A stretch of DNA of 64,000 bases from Actinacidiphila paucisporea (GTDB taxonomy: Bacteria; Actinomycetota; Actinomycetes; Streptomycetales; Streptomycetaceae): NCBI RefSeq assembly GCF_900142575.1, contig NZ_FRBI01000012.1, positions 168,873 through 232,872 on the forward strand, in the 5' to 3' direction. The position numbers and the translations under genes are program-made. The number at the start of each line of letters is the position of its first letter. The stretch's first letter is position 1. This document shows positions 52,826 through 61,584 of this stretch, piece by piece. Below the pieces are notes generated by a model. The model saw only the letters and a list, made by a program, of their open reading frames with translations. It searched no databases and was not told where the DNA came from.

Positions 52826-52861
52826 GTGCCGCGCCCGTGAACGACTCTACGGGCGCGGCAC
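52826..52861. terminator. Bidirectional hairpin overlapping the poxB stop
   Basis: GTGCCGCGCCCGT and ACGGGCGCGGCAC form a perfect 13-bp stem with a 10-base loop. One arm includes the last codons of the convergent poxB gene, so the hairpin probably terminates both transcripts. Confidence 0.8.
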
Positions 52862-54589
52862 GTTGCGCAGATTCGCGCGGGCCATCTGCACCATCCGCCC
52901 GACGCCGCCGTCCAGCACCACCTTGCCGACCGACAGCGCGAACCCGCCGATCTGCTCACCGGTGATCTTGGGCGGCAGGGACAGCGCGTGCGGGTCGGTG
53001 ACCACGTCGACCAGGGCCGGGCCCTTGTACCGGAAGGCGTCCTTGAGCGCGGAACGCAGCTCCTTGGGCTTCTCCACCCGCACCCCGTACGCGCCCGCCG
53101 CGCGGGCCACCGCGGCGAAGTCCGGGTTGACGTTGGTGGTGCCGTAGGCGGGCAGGCCCTCGACCATCATCTCCAACTCGACCATGCCGAGCGAGGAGTT
53201 GTTGAACAGCACGACCTTCACCGGCAGGTCGTACTGCACCAGGGTGAGGAAGTCCCCCATCAGCATGGTGAATCCGCCGTCGCCCGACATCGACACCACC
53301 TGCCGCCGCCGGTCCAGGAACTGCGCGCCGATCGCCTGCGGCAGCGCGTTGGCCATCGAGCCGTGGGTGAAGGAACCGATCACCCGGCGCCTGCCGTTGG
53401 GCGTCAGGTAGCGGGCCGCCCACACGTTGCACATCCCGGTGTCGACGGTGAAGACCGCGTCGTCCGCGGCCTCCTCGTCCAGCACCGAGGCCACGTACTC
53501 GGGGTGGATCGGCACATGCTTGTCGACCTTGCGGGTGTACGCCTTGACGACGCCCTCCAGCGCTTCGCTGTGCTTCTTCAGCATCCGGTCCAGGAAGCGC
53601 CGGTCGGACTTCGCCCGCACCCTCGGCGTCAGGCAGCGCAGCGTCTCGCCCGCGTCGCCCCACACCGCGAGGTCCAGCTTCGAGCGGCGCCCCAGGTTCT
53701 CGGCCCGCACGTCGACCTGGACGATGGTCACGTCGTCTGGCAGGAAGGCGTTGTACGGGAAGTCGGTGCCCAGCAGGATCAGCAGGTCGCACTCGTGCAT
53801 CGCCTCGTACGCGGCCCCGTAGCCGAGCAGTCCGCTCATGCCGACGTCGTACGGGTTGTCGAACTGGATCCACTCCTTGCCGCGCAGGGCGTGCCCCACC
53901 GGTGCCTTGACGCGTTCCGCGAAGGCCATCACCTCGTCGTGCGCGCCCGCCGTGCCGCTGCCGCAGAACAGCGTGATCCGCCGGGCGCTGTCCACCAGCC
54001 GTGCCAGCGCGTCGATCTCGGCGTCGCCGGGCCGGACCGTCGGGCGCCGGGTGACCAGCGCGTGCTCGATGCTGCGCTGTGGCGCCGGGTGCGCGGCGAT
54101 GTCGCCCGGCAGGCTGATCACCGACACCCCGCCGCGGCCCACCGCGTGCTGGATCGCGGTCTGCAGCACCCGCGGCATCTGGGCGGCGCTGGAGATCAGC
54201 TCGCTGTAGTAGCTGCACTCGGCGAACAGCCGGTCGGGGTGCGTCTCCTGGAAGTAGCCCGTGCCGATCTCGCTGCTCGGGATGTGCGAGGCCAGCGCGA
54301 GCACCGGGGCCATCGAGCGGTGGGCGTCGAACAGGCCGTTGATCAGGTGCAGGTTGCCCGGACCGCAGGACCCGGCGCAGGCGGCCAGCCGCCCGGTCAG
54401 CTGGGCCTCCGCGCCCGCGGCGAAGGCCGCCGTCTCCTCGTGCCTGACGTGCACCCATTCGAGGGCACGGCTGCGGCGGACGGCGTCCACCACCGGGTTC
54501 AGGCTGTCGCCCACCACGCCGTAGAGCCGCCGCACGCCCGCGCGTACCAGGATGTCGATGAACTGCTCGGCCACCGTCTGCTTTGCCAT
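52847..54589 (-). CDS. poxB: Pyruvate dehydrogenase (quinone), PoxB type
   Basis: A 580-residue thiamine-diphosphate flavoenzyme that decarboxylates pyruvate to acetate and passes electrons to quinone. The catalytic-glutamate region reads WVHVRHEETAAFAAGAEAQL. The FAD/central domain has LFCGSGTAGAHDEVMAFAER, and the ThDP motif is VSMSGDGGFTMLMGDFLTLV with LFNNSSLGMVELEM. The C-terminal tail (ALSVGKVVLDGGVGRMVQMA) matches PoxB-like proteins, where it aids membrane binding. The ATG at 54589 is preceded by GAGATGGG, 41 bases after the PP2C-like gene, so cotranscription is possible. Confidence 0.9.
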   Translation of the reverse strand: MAKQTVAEQFIDILVRAGVRRLYGVVGDSLNPVVDAVRRSRALEWVHVRHEETAAFAAGAEAQLTGRLAACAGSCGPGNLHLINGLFDAHRSMAPVLALASHIPSSEIGTGYFQETHPDRLFAECSYYSELISSAAQMPRVLQTAIQHAVGRGGVSVISLPGDIAAHPAPQRSIEHALVTRRPTVRPGDAEIDALARLVDSARRITLFCGSGTAGAHDEVMAFAERVKAPVGHALRGKEWIQFDNPYDVGMSGLLGYGAAYEAMHECDLLILLGTDFPYNAFLPDDVTIVQVDVRAENLGRRSKLDLAVWGDAGETLRCLTPRVRAKSDRRFLDRMLKKHSEALEGVVKAYTRKVDKHVPIHPEYVASVLDEEAADDAVFTVDTGMCNVWAARYLTPNGRRRVIGSFTHGSMANALPQAIGAQFLDRRRQVVSMSGDGGFTMLMGDFLTLVQYDLPVKVVLFNNSSLGMVELEMMVEGLPAYGTTNVNPDFAAVARAAGAYGVRVEKPKELRSALKDAFRYKGPALVDVVTDPHALSLPPKITGEQIGGFALSVGKVVLDGGVGRMVQMARANLRNVPRP

Positions 54590-54630
54590 GTACCCATCTC
54601 CGCACGCCGCCCGCGGCGGCGCATCCCGGG

Positions 54631-57396
54631 TCAGGCGTCCCAGACGGTCACCGCCGTACGGTCGTCGGCGTATCCCTTGACGCGGGTCTGCGTGTCGGCC
54701 AGATAGGCCGCCAGGCCCGGCACCCGGCCGCCGCCCCAGCGCTCGGCCAGATGGGCGGCCAGCGCCGGTTCGCCGCGCAGCGGCTCCGCCAGACCCGCGC
54801 TGCACATCACCAGCGCGTCACCCGGCTGGGCGACGGTCGCCCGGAAGCGGAAGGGGACCGCGGTGCCGTCCGGTGCCAGGTCCAGGTCCTGCCAGTCCCC
54901 CGCCCTGATACGGAACAGGCCGCCGTCGCCCACCCCGAAGAACAGCCGGACCGGGCACGCCGGGTCCGCGGGCAGCAGCAGGCAGCGCAGCGACGCCGTG
55001 TACGCGCCCTCGTCCAGCCCGAGATCCTCACCGCGGGCACGCAACCGGCCGTAGCAGCGGTCCGTCAACCGGTGCAGCCCCGACTTCAGCGAGCCGCGCC
55101 GGGCCGCCCGCATGTCCTGCGCCAGCCGCTCCCGGCTGCGCCCCACCGCCCCGGCGATCCACCGCACCGCGTCCTGCGCGGCCCGATGCGCGTCGTCGGC
55201 GGCCCGCGCCCCACTGGCCATCGCGACCAGCAGCAGGGCGTCGTCCCCGGTGCCGAAGCGGGCGGTCAGCAGCGCGTCCCTGCGCGGCTGCCCCCGATAT
55301 CGCGCGGAATCCCCGCGCACGCTCACCGTCCTGACGGTGAGGCCGCCGTACTCCGCCCCGTCGAGCACGGTGTCCGCCACCAGCCCGTCCAGCCCGTCCG
55401 GATCCGCCTCCGGCCAAGCGGTCGGCTCCGCCGCATACGTCGGCGCCCCGCCCCCCACGACCGCGGCGGCCGGCTCCCCCACCCCGTCGGCAGCCACCCA
55501 CCCGGGCGGCAACTCCGGCGCCCACCGCACGCCCCCTTCCCCGAACACCGTCTCCCCCCACCTCTCGGCCCCCCGCGGCGCGGGCACCCCACCGCTGTCG
55601 CGCACGGCGGGGAGCGCCGTCGCCTGGCCGGCGGGGTTACGGTCGGCGCCACCGGGCGCGGGCGGGTGGGCCGGACCGGGGTCCGCGGCGCGCGGGTCGC
55701 CTGCGGGCGCGTCGGCGGCACCGGTCGCCGGCGGGGGCGCCTGGACGGCGGGCGGAACGCTGGAATCGGCGGCAGCGGGCCACGGAACCCGCGGGGCGCC
55801 TTGGTCGCGCCCGAACGCGTCGCCCGGCGTGCCGTACGCGCCGGGACCGCCCGCGCCAGGCCCGGCGCCGGAGTCGGCAACCGGCGGAGCTTCCATGTGA
55901 CGCCCGGAGGCGTCGCCCTCGCCGTGAGCCCCGTCGGCACCGTCCACGAACGGGGACGGTCCGGCGGCGAAAGCGTCGGCAGGAGGCCAAGGGACCCGCG
56001 GGGCACCCGGAGCGTCACGACCAGAGCCATCGCCCGGGCCACCGTACGACCCGGCCGCATCACTCACGGGCGCGGGCCCGGCGACCGGCGAGGCGTCCTG
56101 ACCGGACGGATCGGCGACGAAGACATCGACCGGCCATGGGGCCGAGGCACCCGGAGCGTCACGACCAGGGTCATCGCCCCGGCCACCGTACGACCCGGCC
56201 GTACCGGTCACGGGCGCAGACCCGGCGACCGGCGGGGCGCCCTGACCAGACGCAGCGGCCTGCCCGCCGGGGGCCTGCTCGGACGGATCGGCCGCGAAAG
56301 CATCGGCCGGAGGCCACGGAAGCTGCGGCGCGCCCGGGTCGTCACGACCGGCGCCGTCGCCCCGGCCACCGTACGACCCGGCCGAATCGCTCACAGGCTC
56401 AGGCCCGGCGACCGGCGGAGCTTCCTGACCCGGCGGATCGGCCTCCCCGCCGGGGGCCTGCTCGGACGGATCGGCGACGAAAGCGTCAGTTGGAGGCCAC
56501 GGGGCCGGGACACCCGGGTCTTCGCGGCCGGAGCCCTCGCCGGGCTGACCCGCAGACGTGCCGGCGGCGTCATTCACCGCATCGGGGGGCTGCGGGGCGG
56601 GTGAGGGGGACGTCCAGGGCTCGGCGGGGCGGAGGGTCACGCCGGGGGCCTCGGGGGTGGGGCGCACGCCGTCCGGTCGGCGGGGGGACCTCGGGACGGG
56701 CCAACCGGCCGGCGGCGGGGGCGGGACGGGCGCCCAGGCTTCCGCGGGGGCGGGCGGCGCGTCGCCCCAGGGGTGCCGCGCCGGGGGCGGCTCGGGCCGG
56801 TCGGTCGGCTCGGTCCTCTCCTGGAAGGCGGGCTGCGCCGACAACGCGTCCCAAGGGCGCACCGGGTCGGGGTCCGGGACGTCGTCGTCCTCGTGCTCCG
56901 GCGCCGGGAACATCGGCCGAGCCGACCAGGCGTCCCACGGCGGCGGCGCCGGGCTCTCTTCCGCGTCACGGGTGTCCGCCTCCCGCGACACCCGCTCGGA
57001 TGCCGGGTCCGCGTCCCGCGCGAGCCCGGCCGGCTCGTCCCGTTCCGGCCCGGCGCCCCCGGCGTACGGCACCTCCGCCGCAGGGAGCGGGCCCGGCTCA
57101 CGCTCCTCCGGAGCCTCCGCCGGGGCGTCGGGCTGGGCACGCGGCGCCGGCGAAGGTGTGCGGGTCGGGCGGGGCCAGGAAGGGGGCGGAGGCGGGGCGG
57201 TGGGGCGGCGGAGCCGCAGGGTGTCGGCGGCCGAGGGGGCCGGCGGGGGCGGCGTCATCGCTGAAAGGGCCGAGTCGAAGTGCGCGTCGATCGAGTCCGA
57301 CGCGGCCGGCGCCGCACCGCCGACCGCCTCGTCGTCGTACAACTGCCCCCACCAGTCGTCTTCTTGACCTTGGCGCGACTCCCCCTGCTGGCTCAT
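54631..57396 (-). CDS. Giant Pro-rich protein with a C-terminal PP2C-like (probably inactive) domain
   Basis: A 921-residue protein starting MSQQGESRQGQEDDWWGQLY. About 700 residues are disordered and Pro/Ala/Gly/Asp-rich. They include about five decaying copies of a 50-65-residue unit beginning PWPPADAFAADPSEQAPGG and containing PPVAG and GSYGGRGD. The C-terminal 220 residues follow a PP2C plan (VSVRGDSARYRGQPRRDALL, CSAGLAEPLRGEPALAAHLA, KGYADDRTAVTVWDA). The usual DG metal-binding motif is replaced by LLLVAMASGARAAD, and the later SDG by SAG. Catalysis is therefore doubtful, and a scaffold or ligand-binding role is possible. Homologues with intact motifs are common in Streptomyces. Confidence 0.75.
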   Translation of the reverse strand: MSQQGESRQGQEDDWWGQLYDDEAVGGAAPAASDSIDAHFDSALSAMTPPPPAPSAADTLRLRRPTAPPPPPSWPRPTRTPSPAPRAQPDAPAEAPEEREPGPLPAAEVPYAGGAGPERDEPAGLARDADPASERVSREADTRDAEESPAPPPWDAWSARPMFPAPEHEDDDVPDPDPVRPWDALSAQPAFQERTEPTDRPEPPPARHPWGDAPPAPAEAWAPVPPPPPAGWPVPRSPRRPDGVRPTPEAPGVTLRPAEPWTSPSPAPQPPDAVNDAAGTSAGQPGEGSGREDPGVPAPWPPTDAFVADPSEQAPGGEADPPGQEAPPVAGPEPVSDSAGSYGGRGDGAGRDDPGAPQLPWPPADAFAADPSEQAPGGQAAASGQGAPPVAGSAPVTGTAGSYGGRGDDPGRDAPGASAPWPVDVFVADPSGQDASPVAGPAPVSDAAGSYGGPGDGSGRDAPGAPRVPWPPADAFAAGPSPFVDGADGAHGEGDASGRHMEAPPVADSGAGPGAGGPGAYGTPGDAFGRDQGAPRVPWPAAADSSVPPAVQAPPPATGAADAPAGDPRAADPGPAHPPAPGGADRNPAGQATALPAVRDSGGVPAPRGAERWGETVFGEGGVRWAPELPPGWVAADGVGEPAAAVVGGGAPTYAAEPTAWPEADPDGLDGLVADTVLDGAEYGGLTVRTVSVRGDSARYRGQPRRDALLTARFGTGDDALLLVAMASGARAADDAHRAAQDAVRWIAGAVGRSRERLAQDMRAARRGSLKSGLHRLTDRCYGRLRARGEDLGLDEGAYTASLRCLLLPADPACPVRLFFGVGDGGLFRIRAGDWQDLDLAPDGTAVPFRFRATVAQPGDALVMCSAGLAEPLRGEPALAAHLAERWGGGRVPGLAAYLADTQTRVKGYADDRTAVTVWDA

Positions 57397-57528
57397 GCCC
57401 TTATTGTCCACCGCCCGGGCCGCCGGGAAACGTGGAAACGCCGCGCCGCCTCCACTCGCACCCGTCACACCGGCAACTTCGCCCGCCCCGCCAGGCGAGC
57501 GACGCCGGAATCCGGCAGGGTGGAATCC

Positions 57529-58014
57529 ATGGGGACCGCACAGGCGAGCCTGATCGGCGCGGTGATGCTGCTCGGCCTCGTCGGCGTGGCGGTCCCCGGC
57601 GTGCCGGGAACGCTGCTGTGCTGGGCCGCCGTGCTGTGGTGGGCGACGTCCGAGCACACCAGCCTCACCTGGGGCGTGCTCGCCGGGGCGACGGGGCTGC
57701 TCGCGGTCACGCAGGTCGTGGTCTGGCTGCTGCCGGCCCGCCGGATCCGTGAGTCGGGCATCACCTGGCGCACGGTGGTGGATGCCGCGGCCGTCGCGAT
57801 CGTGGGCTTCTTCGTGCTGCCGGTGCTCGGCGCGGTCATCGGCTTCGTCGGCAGCATCTACGTCACCGAGCGGGTACGCCTGGGCGGAGGGCACCGGACG
57901 GCCTGGACGGCGACCAGGCGGGCGATGCGCACGGTCGGCGGCTCCGTGCTGGTCGAGCTGCTGGCCTGCCTCCTGGTGACGGCCACCTGGCTGATCGCGA
58001 CCATCGTGACCTGA
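57529..58014 (+). CDS. DUF456 membrane protein
   Basis: A 161-residue protein, almost entirely hydrophobic, with about four or five membrane helices. The N-terminal GLVGVAVPGVPGTLLCWAAV and the central GFFVLPVLGAVIGFVGSIYV with following ERVR are typical DUF456 glycine-rich motifs. Function is unknown. The ATG is at 57529; longer frames upstream overlap the divergent PP2C-like gene. Confidence 0.8.
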   Translation: MGTAQASLIGAVMLLGLVGVAVPGVPGTLLCWAAVLWWATSEHTSLTWGVLAGATGLLAVTQVVVWLLPARRIRESGITWRTVVDAAAVAIVGFFVLPVLGAVIGFVGSIYVTERVRLGGGHRTAWTATRRAMRTVGGSVLVELLACLLVTATWLIATIVT

Positions 58015-58569
58015 GCGCCCGGGGCAGCCCGAGCGACCCGAGCGACGCCAGCGGCCGAGCCGCCCGCGCACCCCCTGCACCCCCTGCACCCGAACGCCCG
58101 AGCCGCCCGCGCACCCGCGCGGCCCGAGCCCCGGCCGGCTCGGCGGCGTATCCGCCCCCCAAGCCCCAAGCCGCGCCCCGCGACTTTCAGCCGCGGAAAG
58201 TTTCGGCCACCCCGGCGCCGTCGCCGCAGCTCCGCGCCTCCCGCAGTGGTCTGGACCACTACGGAAATCCTGAACCCCTTTACGCCAGAGGGAAGTTCAT
58301 GCGTCACTCATGACGCGTTCACATCAATCACCCCGCGCGCACCGCACCGCCCCGCACCATCGTGCACGCAACGGCACCACCGCGCGACCACGCAGCCCCA
58401 CGGGCATCCCCCGCCAGACCGCCCCGCCGCCACCCCGCCGAAGCGGTGGCGGCCGCCGACCGCTCGCACGCTACGCGAGTAGACGCGAGCAGACCCCCCG
58501 GTCGGACGAGCCCGGCGTAGGCGCGCGGCCCCCGCCCCCGCACCACCCCAACGTGCCTGGAGGAAAGCC
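58015..58569. other. Intergenic region with simple repeats and one palindrome
   Basis: The first 130 bases are low-complexity (repeated gagcgacc, caccccctg and gagccgcccgcgcacc units). A palindrome GCGTCA-ctca-TGACGC lies at 58301-58316, upstream of the lysozyme gene, and may be an operator. No credible gene is seen. Confidence 0.5.
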
Positions 58570-59460
58570 TTGTTCTCCCCAATCCGCACCACCCCTGCCG
58601 CCCGGCGGAAACTGCTGGCGGCCGGAGTCCTCGGCGCGACCATGGCGCTCGCCGCGACGATGTCGGCGGGCACGGCCAGTGCCCGTACGCTCCCGTCGGG
58701 CAGCAACATCCCGCTCGGCGGCGGTTACATGGGCGTCGGCTACGCCCAGGACAGCAAGGCGGCCTTCACGCCGGACACCCGGCAGCTCGACCTCGGCGCC
58801 CCCGCCGCCGTGACGCCGAACGCCGCGTCCCCGGTGGGAATCGACGTCTCGCACTACCAGGGGACGATCAACTGGACGTCGGTGAAGTCGGCCGGCATCA
58901 GCTTCGCCTACATCAAGGCCACCGAGAGCACCACGTACAAGGACCCGACCTTCAACGCGGACTACCTGAACGCCTACAACGCCAAGGTGATCAGGGGCGC
59001 CTACCACTTCGCGCGGCCCGACCTGTCCTCCGGCGCGGCGCAGGCCAACTACTTCGCGAGCAACGGCGGCGCCTGGTCGGCGGACAACCTCACGCTGCCC
59101 GGGATGCTGGACCTCGAAGGCGGCTGCTACAGCAAGTCGGCCGCGTCGATGCAGTCGTGGATCCTGGACTTCTACAACACCTACAAGTCCAGGACTGGCC
59201 GCGACGTCGTCATCTACACCAGCGCGAGCTGGTGGAACTCGTGCACCGGCGGCTGGGGCGGCATGTCCGCCAGGAGCCCGCTGAACGTGGCGCACTGGAC
59301 CACGGCGGCCAGCCCCACCATCCCGAGCGGCTTCCCGTACTGGACGTTCTGGCAGTACTCCGACTCCGGTTCGGTGAGCGGCATCTCGGGTGCCGTCGAC
59401 CGCGACCGCTTCAGCGCCAGCAGCGCCCGCCTGCTGGCCCTGGCCAACAACACCCCCTGA
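58570..59460 (+). CDS. Secreted GH25 lysozyme (N-acetylmuramidase)
   Basis: A 296-residue secreted muramidase. The signal peptide (RRKLLAAGVLGATMALAATM) is followed by a propeptide-like stretch to residue 88 and then the GH25 barrel: GIDVSHYQGTINWTSVKSAG with the first catalytic Asp, SFAYIKATEST, RGAYHFARP, LPGMLDLEGGC with the Asp-x-Glu pair, and YWTFWQYSDSG. It hydrolyses peptidoglycan. The start is TTG, with GGAGGAAAG directly upstream. A strong terminator hairpin follows. Confidence 0.95.
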   Translation: MFSPIRTTPAARRKLLAAGVLGATMALAATMSAGTASARTLPSGSNIPLGGGYMGVGYAQDSKAAFTPDTRQLDLGAPAAVTPNAASPVGIDVSHYQGTINWTSVKSAGISFAYIKATESTTYKDPTFNADYLNAYNAKVIRGAYHFARPDLSSGAAQANYFASNGGAWSADNLTLPGMLDLEGGCYSKSAASMQSWILDFYNTYKSRTGRDVVIYTSASWWNSCTGGWGGMSARSPLNVAHWTTAASPTIPSGFPYWTFWQYSDSGSVSGISGAVDRDRFSASSARLLALANNTP

Positions 59461-59470
59461 CGTGGCGGGC

Positions 59471-59503
59471 GGTACTCCGGCCGGGTGAACCGGCCGGAGT
59501 ACC
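59471..59503 (+). terminator. Hairpin terminator after the GH25 gene
   Basis: GGTACTCCGGCCGG and CCGGCCGGAGTACC pair perfectly over 14 bp with a 5-base loop, 10 bases after the stop codon. Confidence 0.9.
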
Positions 59504-59646
59504 GGACCGGCCCGCAGCCCGGACCGGCGGGCAGCCCAGGAGGGCCGGGAAACCGCTCTCCCGGGGCGCTGTCCGACCTGCGGCCTAGGTCTCGCCTGGG
59601 CCGCAGGTCCGATGAACGCGCCCCACCGCCGTGTGAGGCTTGATCC

Positions 59647-60033
59647 ATGACGACGACAACCGCACGGACGGAACTCGACGAGGCCGAGTTGGCCTATCTG
59701 GGCGACCAGCGCCTCGGCCGGCTGGCGACCGTGGACGCGAAGGGCCGGCCGCAGGCGAACCCGGTCGGTTTCCTCCTGCGCCCCGACAGCACGATCGACA
59801 TCGCCGGTTATGCGATGGGCACCACCAAGAAGTGGCGGAACATCGCGGCCAACCCCCATGTCTCGCTGGTCGTGGACGACATCGCCAGCGTCACGCCGTG
59901 GAAGGTGCGCGGGGTGGAGATCCGCGGCACCGCCGAGCAGATCGTCGGCCCGCACGACTACGGGGCGCACCTCAGCCCGGAGCTGATCAGGATCACGCCC
60001 TACGCCATTTACAGCTGGGGCCTGGACGGCTGA
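59647..60033 (+). CDS. PPOX-class F420/flavin-dependent oxidoreductase
   Basis: A 128-residue split-barrel flavoprotein of the pyridoxamine 5'-phosphate oxidase-like family. Seen are LAYLGDQRLGRLATVDAKGR then PQANPVGFLL, GTTKKWRNIAANPHVSLVVD and RGVEIRGTAEQI, all typical of PPOX-class proteins of the F420 type. The ATG at 59647 begins MTTTTARTELDEAEL. The substrate is unknown. Confidence 0.85.
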   Translation: MTTTTARTELDEAELAYLGDQRLGRLATVDAKGRPQANPVGFLLRPDSTIDIAGYAMGTTKKWRNIAANPHVSLVVDDIASVTPWKVRGVEIRGTAEQIVGPHDYGAHLSPELIRITPYAIYSWGLDG

Positions 60034-60048
60034 GACCGGTCCGCCGAG

Positions 60049-60073
60049 CCCCGCGGGACGCACCCTCGCGGGG
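60049..60073 (+). terminator. Short hairpin after the PPOX gene
   Basis: CCCCGCG and CGCGGGG form a perfect 7-bp stem with an 11-base loop, 15 bases after the stop. It separates this gene from the LacI regulator. Confidence 0.55.
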
Positions 60074-60095
60074 TAAAGCTCACGCTATGAAATAA

Positions 60096-60107
60096 GAGAG
60101 CGCTCTC
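60096..60107. promoter_or_regulatory. LacI-type operator GAGAGCGCTCTC
   Basis: A perfect 12-base palindrome with the central CG typical of LacI/GalR operators, 80 bases upstream of the LacI gene. The same 12-mer recurs before the secreted-protein gene at 63794. Autoregulation is likely. Confidence 0.75.
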
Positions 60108-60187
60108 ACGCAACGCCGGGTGACCCGATACGCTGTCCGTGCCGATCCCGGAACTTTTCGTTATCCGTGCGCGAAGGAGCCCTCCCC

Positions 60188-61234
60188 GTGTCCGACCCGA
60201 CGTTCGCGGCCCGCCCCACCCTTGAGGAAGTCGCGGCGCGGGCCGGGGTGTCGCGGGCGACGGCCTCGCGGGTGGTCAACGGCAGCGACGGCGTGCGTGC
60301 GCCGCTGGTCGAACGGGTGCGCGCGGCTGTCGACGAGCTGGGCTACGTCCCCAACCAGGCGGCCCGCACCCTGGTCACCCGGCGCAACGGAGCGGTCGCC
60401 GTGGTGGTCGCCGAGCCCGAGACGCGGTTCTTCGCCGACCCCTTCTTCGCCCAGCAGGTGCGCGGCATCAGCAAGGAACTGACCGCGCATGACAACCAGT
60501 TGGTGCTGCTGCTCACCGAGGGCGTCGCCGACTACGAGCGGGTGGGCCGCTATCTGGCGGGCGGGCACGTGGACGGCGCGCTGATCTTCTCGCTGCACGA
60601 CGACGACTCGCTGCCGGTGATGGCCCGCAAGGCCGGGGTGGCCACCGTGATAGGCGGCCGGCCCGGCTGGTCGGACGCCGAACCGGGGCCGACCACGCTC
60701 TACGTGGACTGCGACAACCGGGGCGGCGCGCGCGACGCCGTACGCCACCTGCTGAACCTCGGCCGCCGGCGCATCGCGCACATCGCGGGTCCGCTGGACC
60801 AGACCGCCTCGATCGACCGGCTCGACGGCTTCCGCGACATGCTGCCGCACATCGACCCCGGCCTGATCGCCGAGGGCGACTTCACCCCTGAGGGCGGCTC
60901 GCTGGCGATGGAGCTGCTGCTGGAGCGCTTCCCCGACCTCGACGCGGTCTTCGCCGCCTCCGACATGATGGCGTCGGGCGCGCTGCGGGTGCTGCGGCAG
61001 CGCGGCCTGCGGGTGCCGCAGGACGTGGCAGTGATCGGCTTCGACGACATCGTCTCGGTCGCCGAGTGGACCGACCCGCCGCTGACCACGATCCGCCAGG
61101 ACATCGAGGAGATGGGCCGGATGATGGCGCGGCTGCTGCTGCGCGCCCTGGAGCCGTCCGCCACCCCCGGCGCGGTGTCCGCGCTGACCCCGATCATCAC
61201 CCCCACCCAGCTGGTGGTACGCGCCTCCGCCTGA
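60188..61234 (+). CDS. LacI-family transcriptional regulator
   Basis: The 348-residue repressor has a LacI helix-turn-helix (TLEEVAARAGVSRATASRVV with the hinge ELGYVPNQAARTLVTRR) and a periplasmic-binding-protein-like sensor domain (FFADPFFAQQVRGISKEL, DGALIFSL, ASDMMASGALRVLRQRGLRV, VIGFDDIVSVAEWTDPPLTT). The GTG start follows AAGGAG. Family members usually control sugar-hydrolase or uptake genes. The matching palindrome 3.6 kb downstream suggests that the truncated secreted protein is a target. Confidence 0.9.
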   Translation: MSDPTFAARPTLEEVAARAGVSRATASRVVNGSDGVRAPLVERVRAAVDELGYVPNQAARTLVTRRNGAVAVVVAEPETRFFADPFFAQQVRGISKELTAHDNQLVLLLTEGVADYERVGRYLAGGHVDGALIFSLHDDDSLPVMARKAGVATVIGGRPGWSDAEPGPTTLYVDCDNRGGARDAVRHLLNLGRRRIAHIAGPLDQTASIDRLDGFRDMLPHIDPGLIAEGDFTPEGGSLAMELLLERFPDLDAVFAASDMMASGALRVLRQRGLRVPQDVAVIGFDDIVSVAEWTDPPLTTIRQDIEEMGRMMARLLLRALEPSATPGAVSALTPIITPTQLVVRASA

Positions 61235-61409
61235 CGGGCAGTCCCCCGCCGACCCCATCACCGCCGGACCGTACGGTCGTTCGACCGCGGGCCGGTGAAG
61301 CCGCGGCTCTTTCCTGTGGGTTGGAAACGCCGGGCAACGGGAATGTCACGGGAAGGCAGCGAACGTGAGGGTGCGGTGAAGACCGCACCGGGAGACGAGG
61401 AGGACTGTC

Positions 61410-61541
61410 ATGGCCTACTCCGTGATCCTCGGGATCGTGATCGTCGCACTGGTGGTGGCCGGGGTCATCGGTTCGTTCTGGAGTGCCGGCAGCCCCCTCG
61501 CGGTGCGCCGCCGCCACGGACGTGGCGGCGGCGCGGGATGA
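61410..61541 (+). CDS. 43-residue single-span membrane protein
   Basis: An ATG with GAGGAGG upstream opens a 43-codon frame. It has one hydrophobic helix (SVILGIVIVALVVAGVIGSF) and a basic tail rich in Arg, His and Gly. It resembles the small DUF6479-like membrane proteins of Streptomyces. It ends 44 bases from the convergent rsgA stop. Function unknown. Confidence 0.65.
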   Translation: MAYSVILGIVIVALVVAGVIGSFWSAGSPLAVRRRHGRGGGAG

Positions 61542-61584
61542 CGCCACCCGGCTGCCGCAGCGGGCCCCGGGTGACGCCGGGAGG

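Noticed and set aside
58308..58813. Frames in both strands upstream of the GH25 gene
   Set aside because: They are low-complexity Arg/Pro/Gly translations of GC-rich leader DNA, without ribosome sites.
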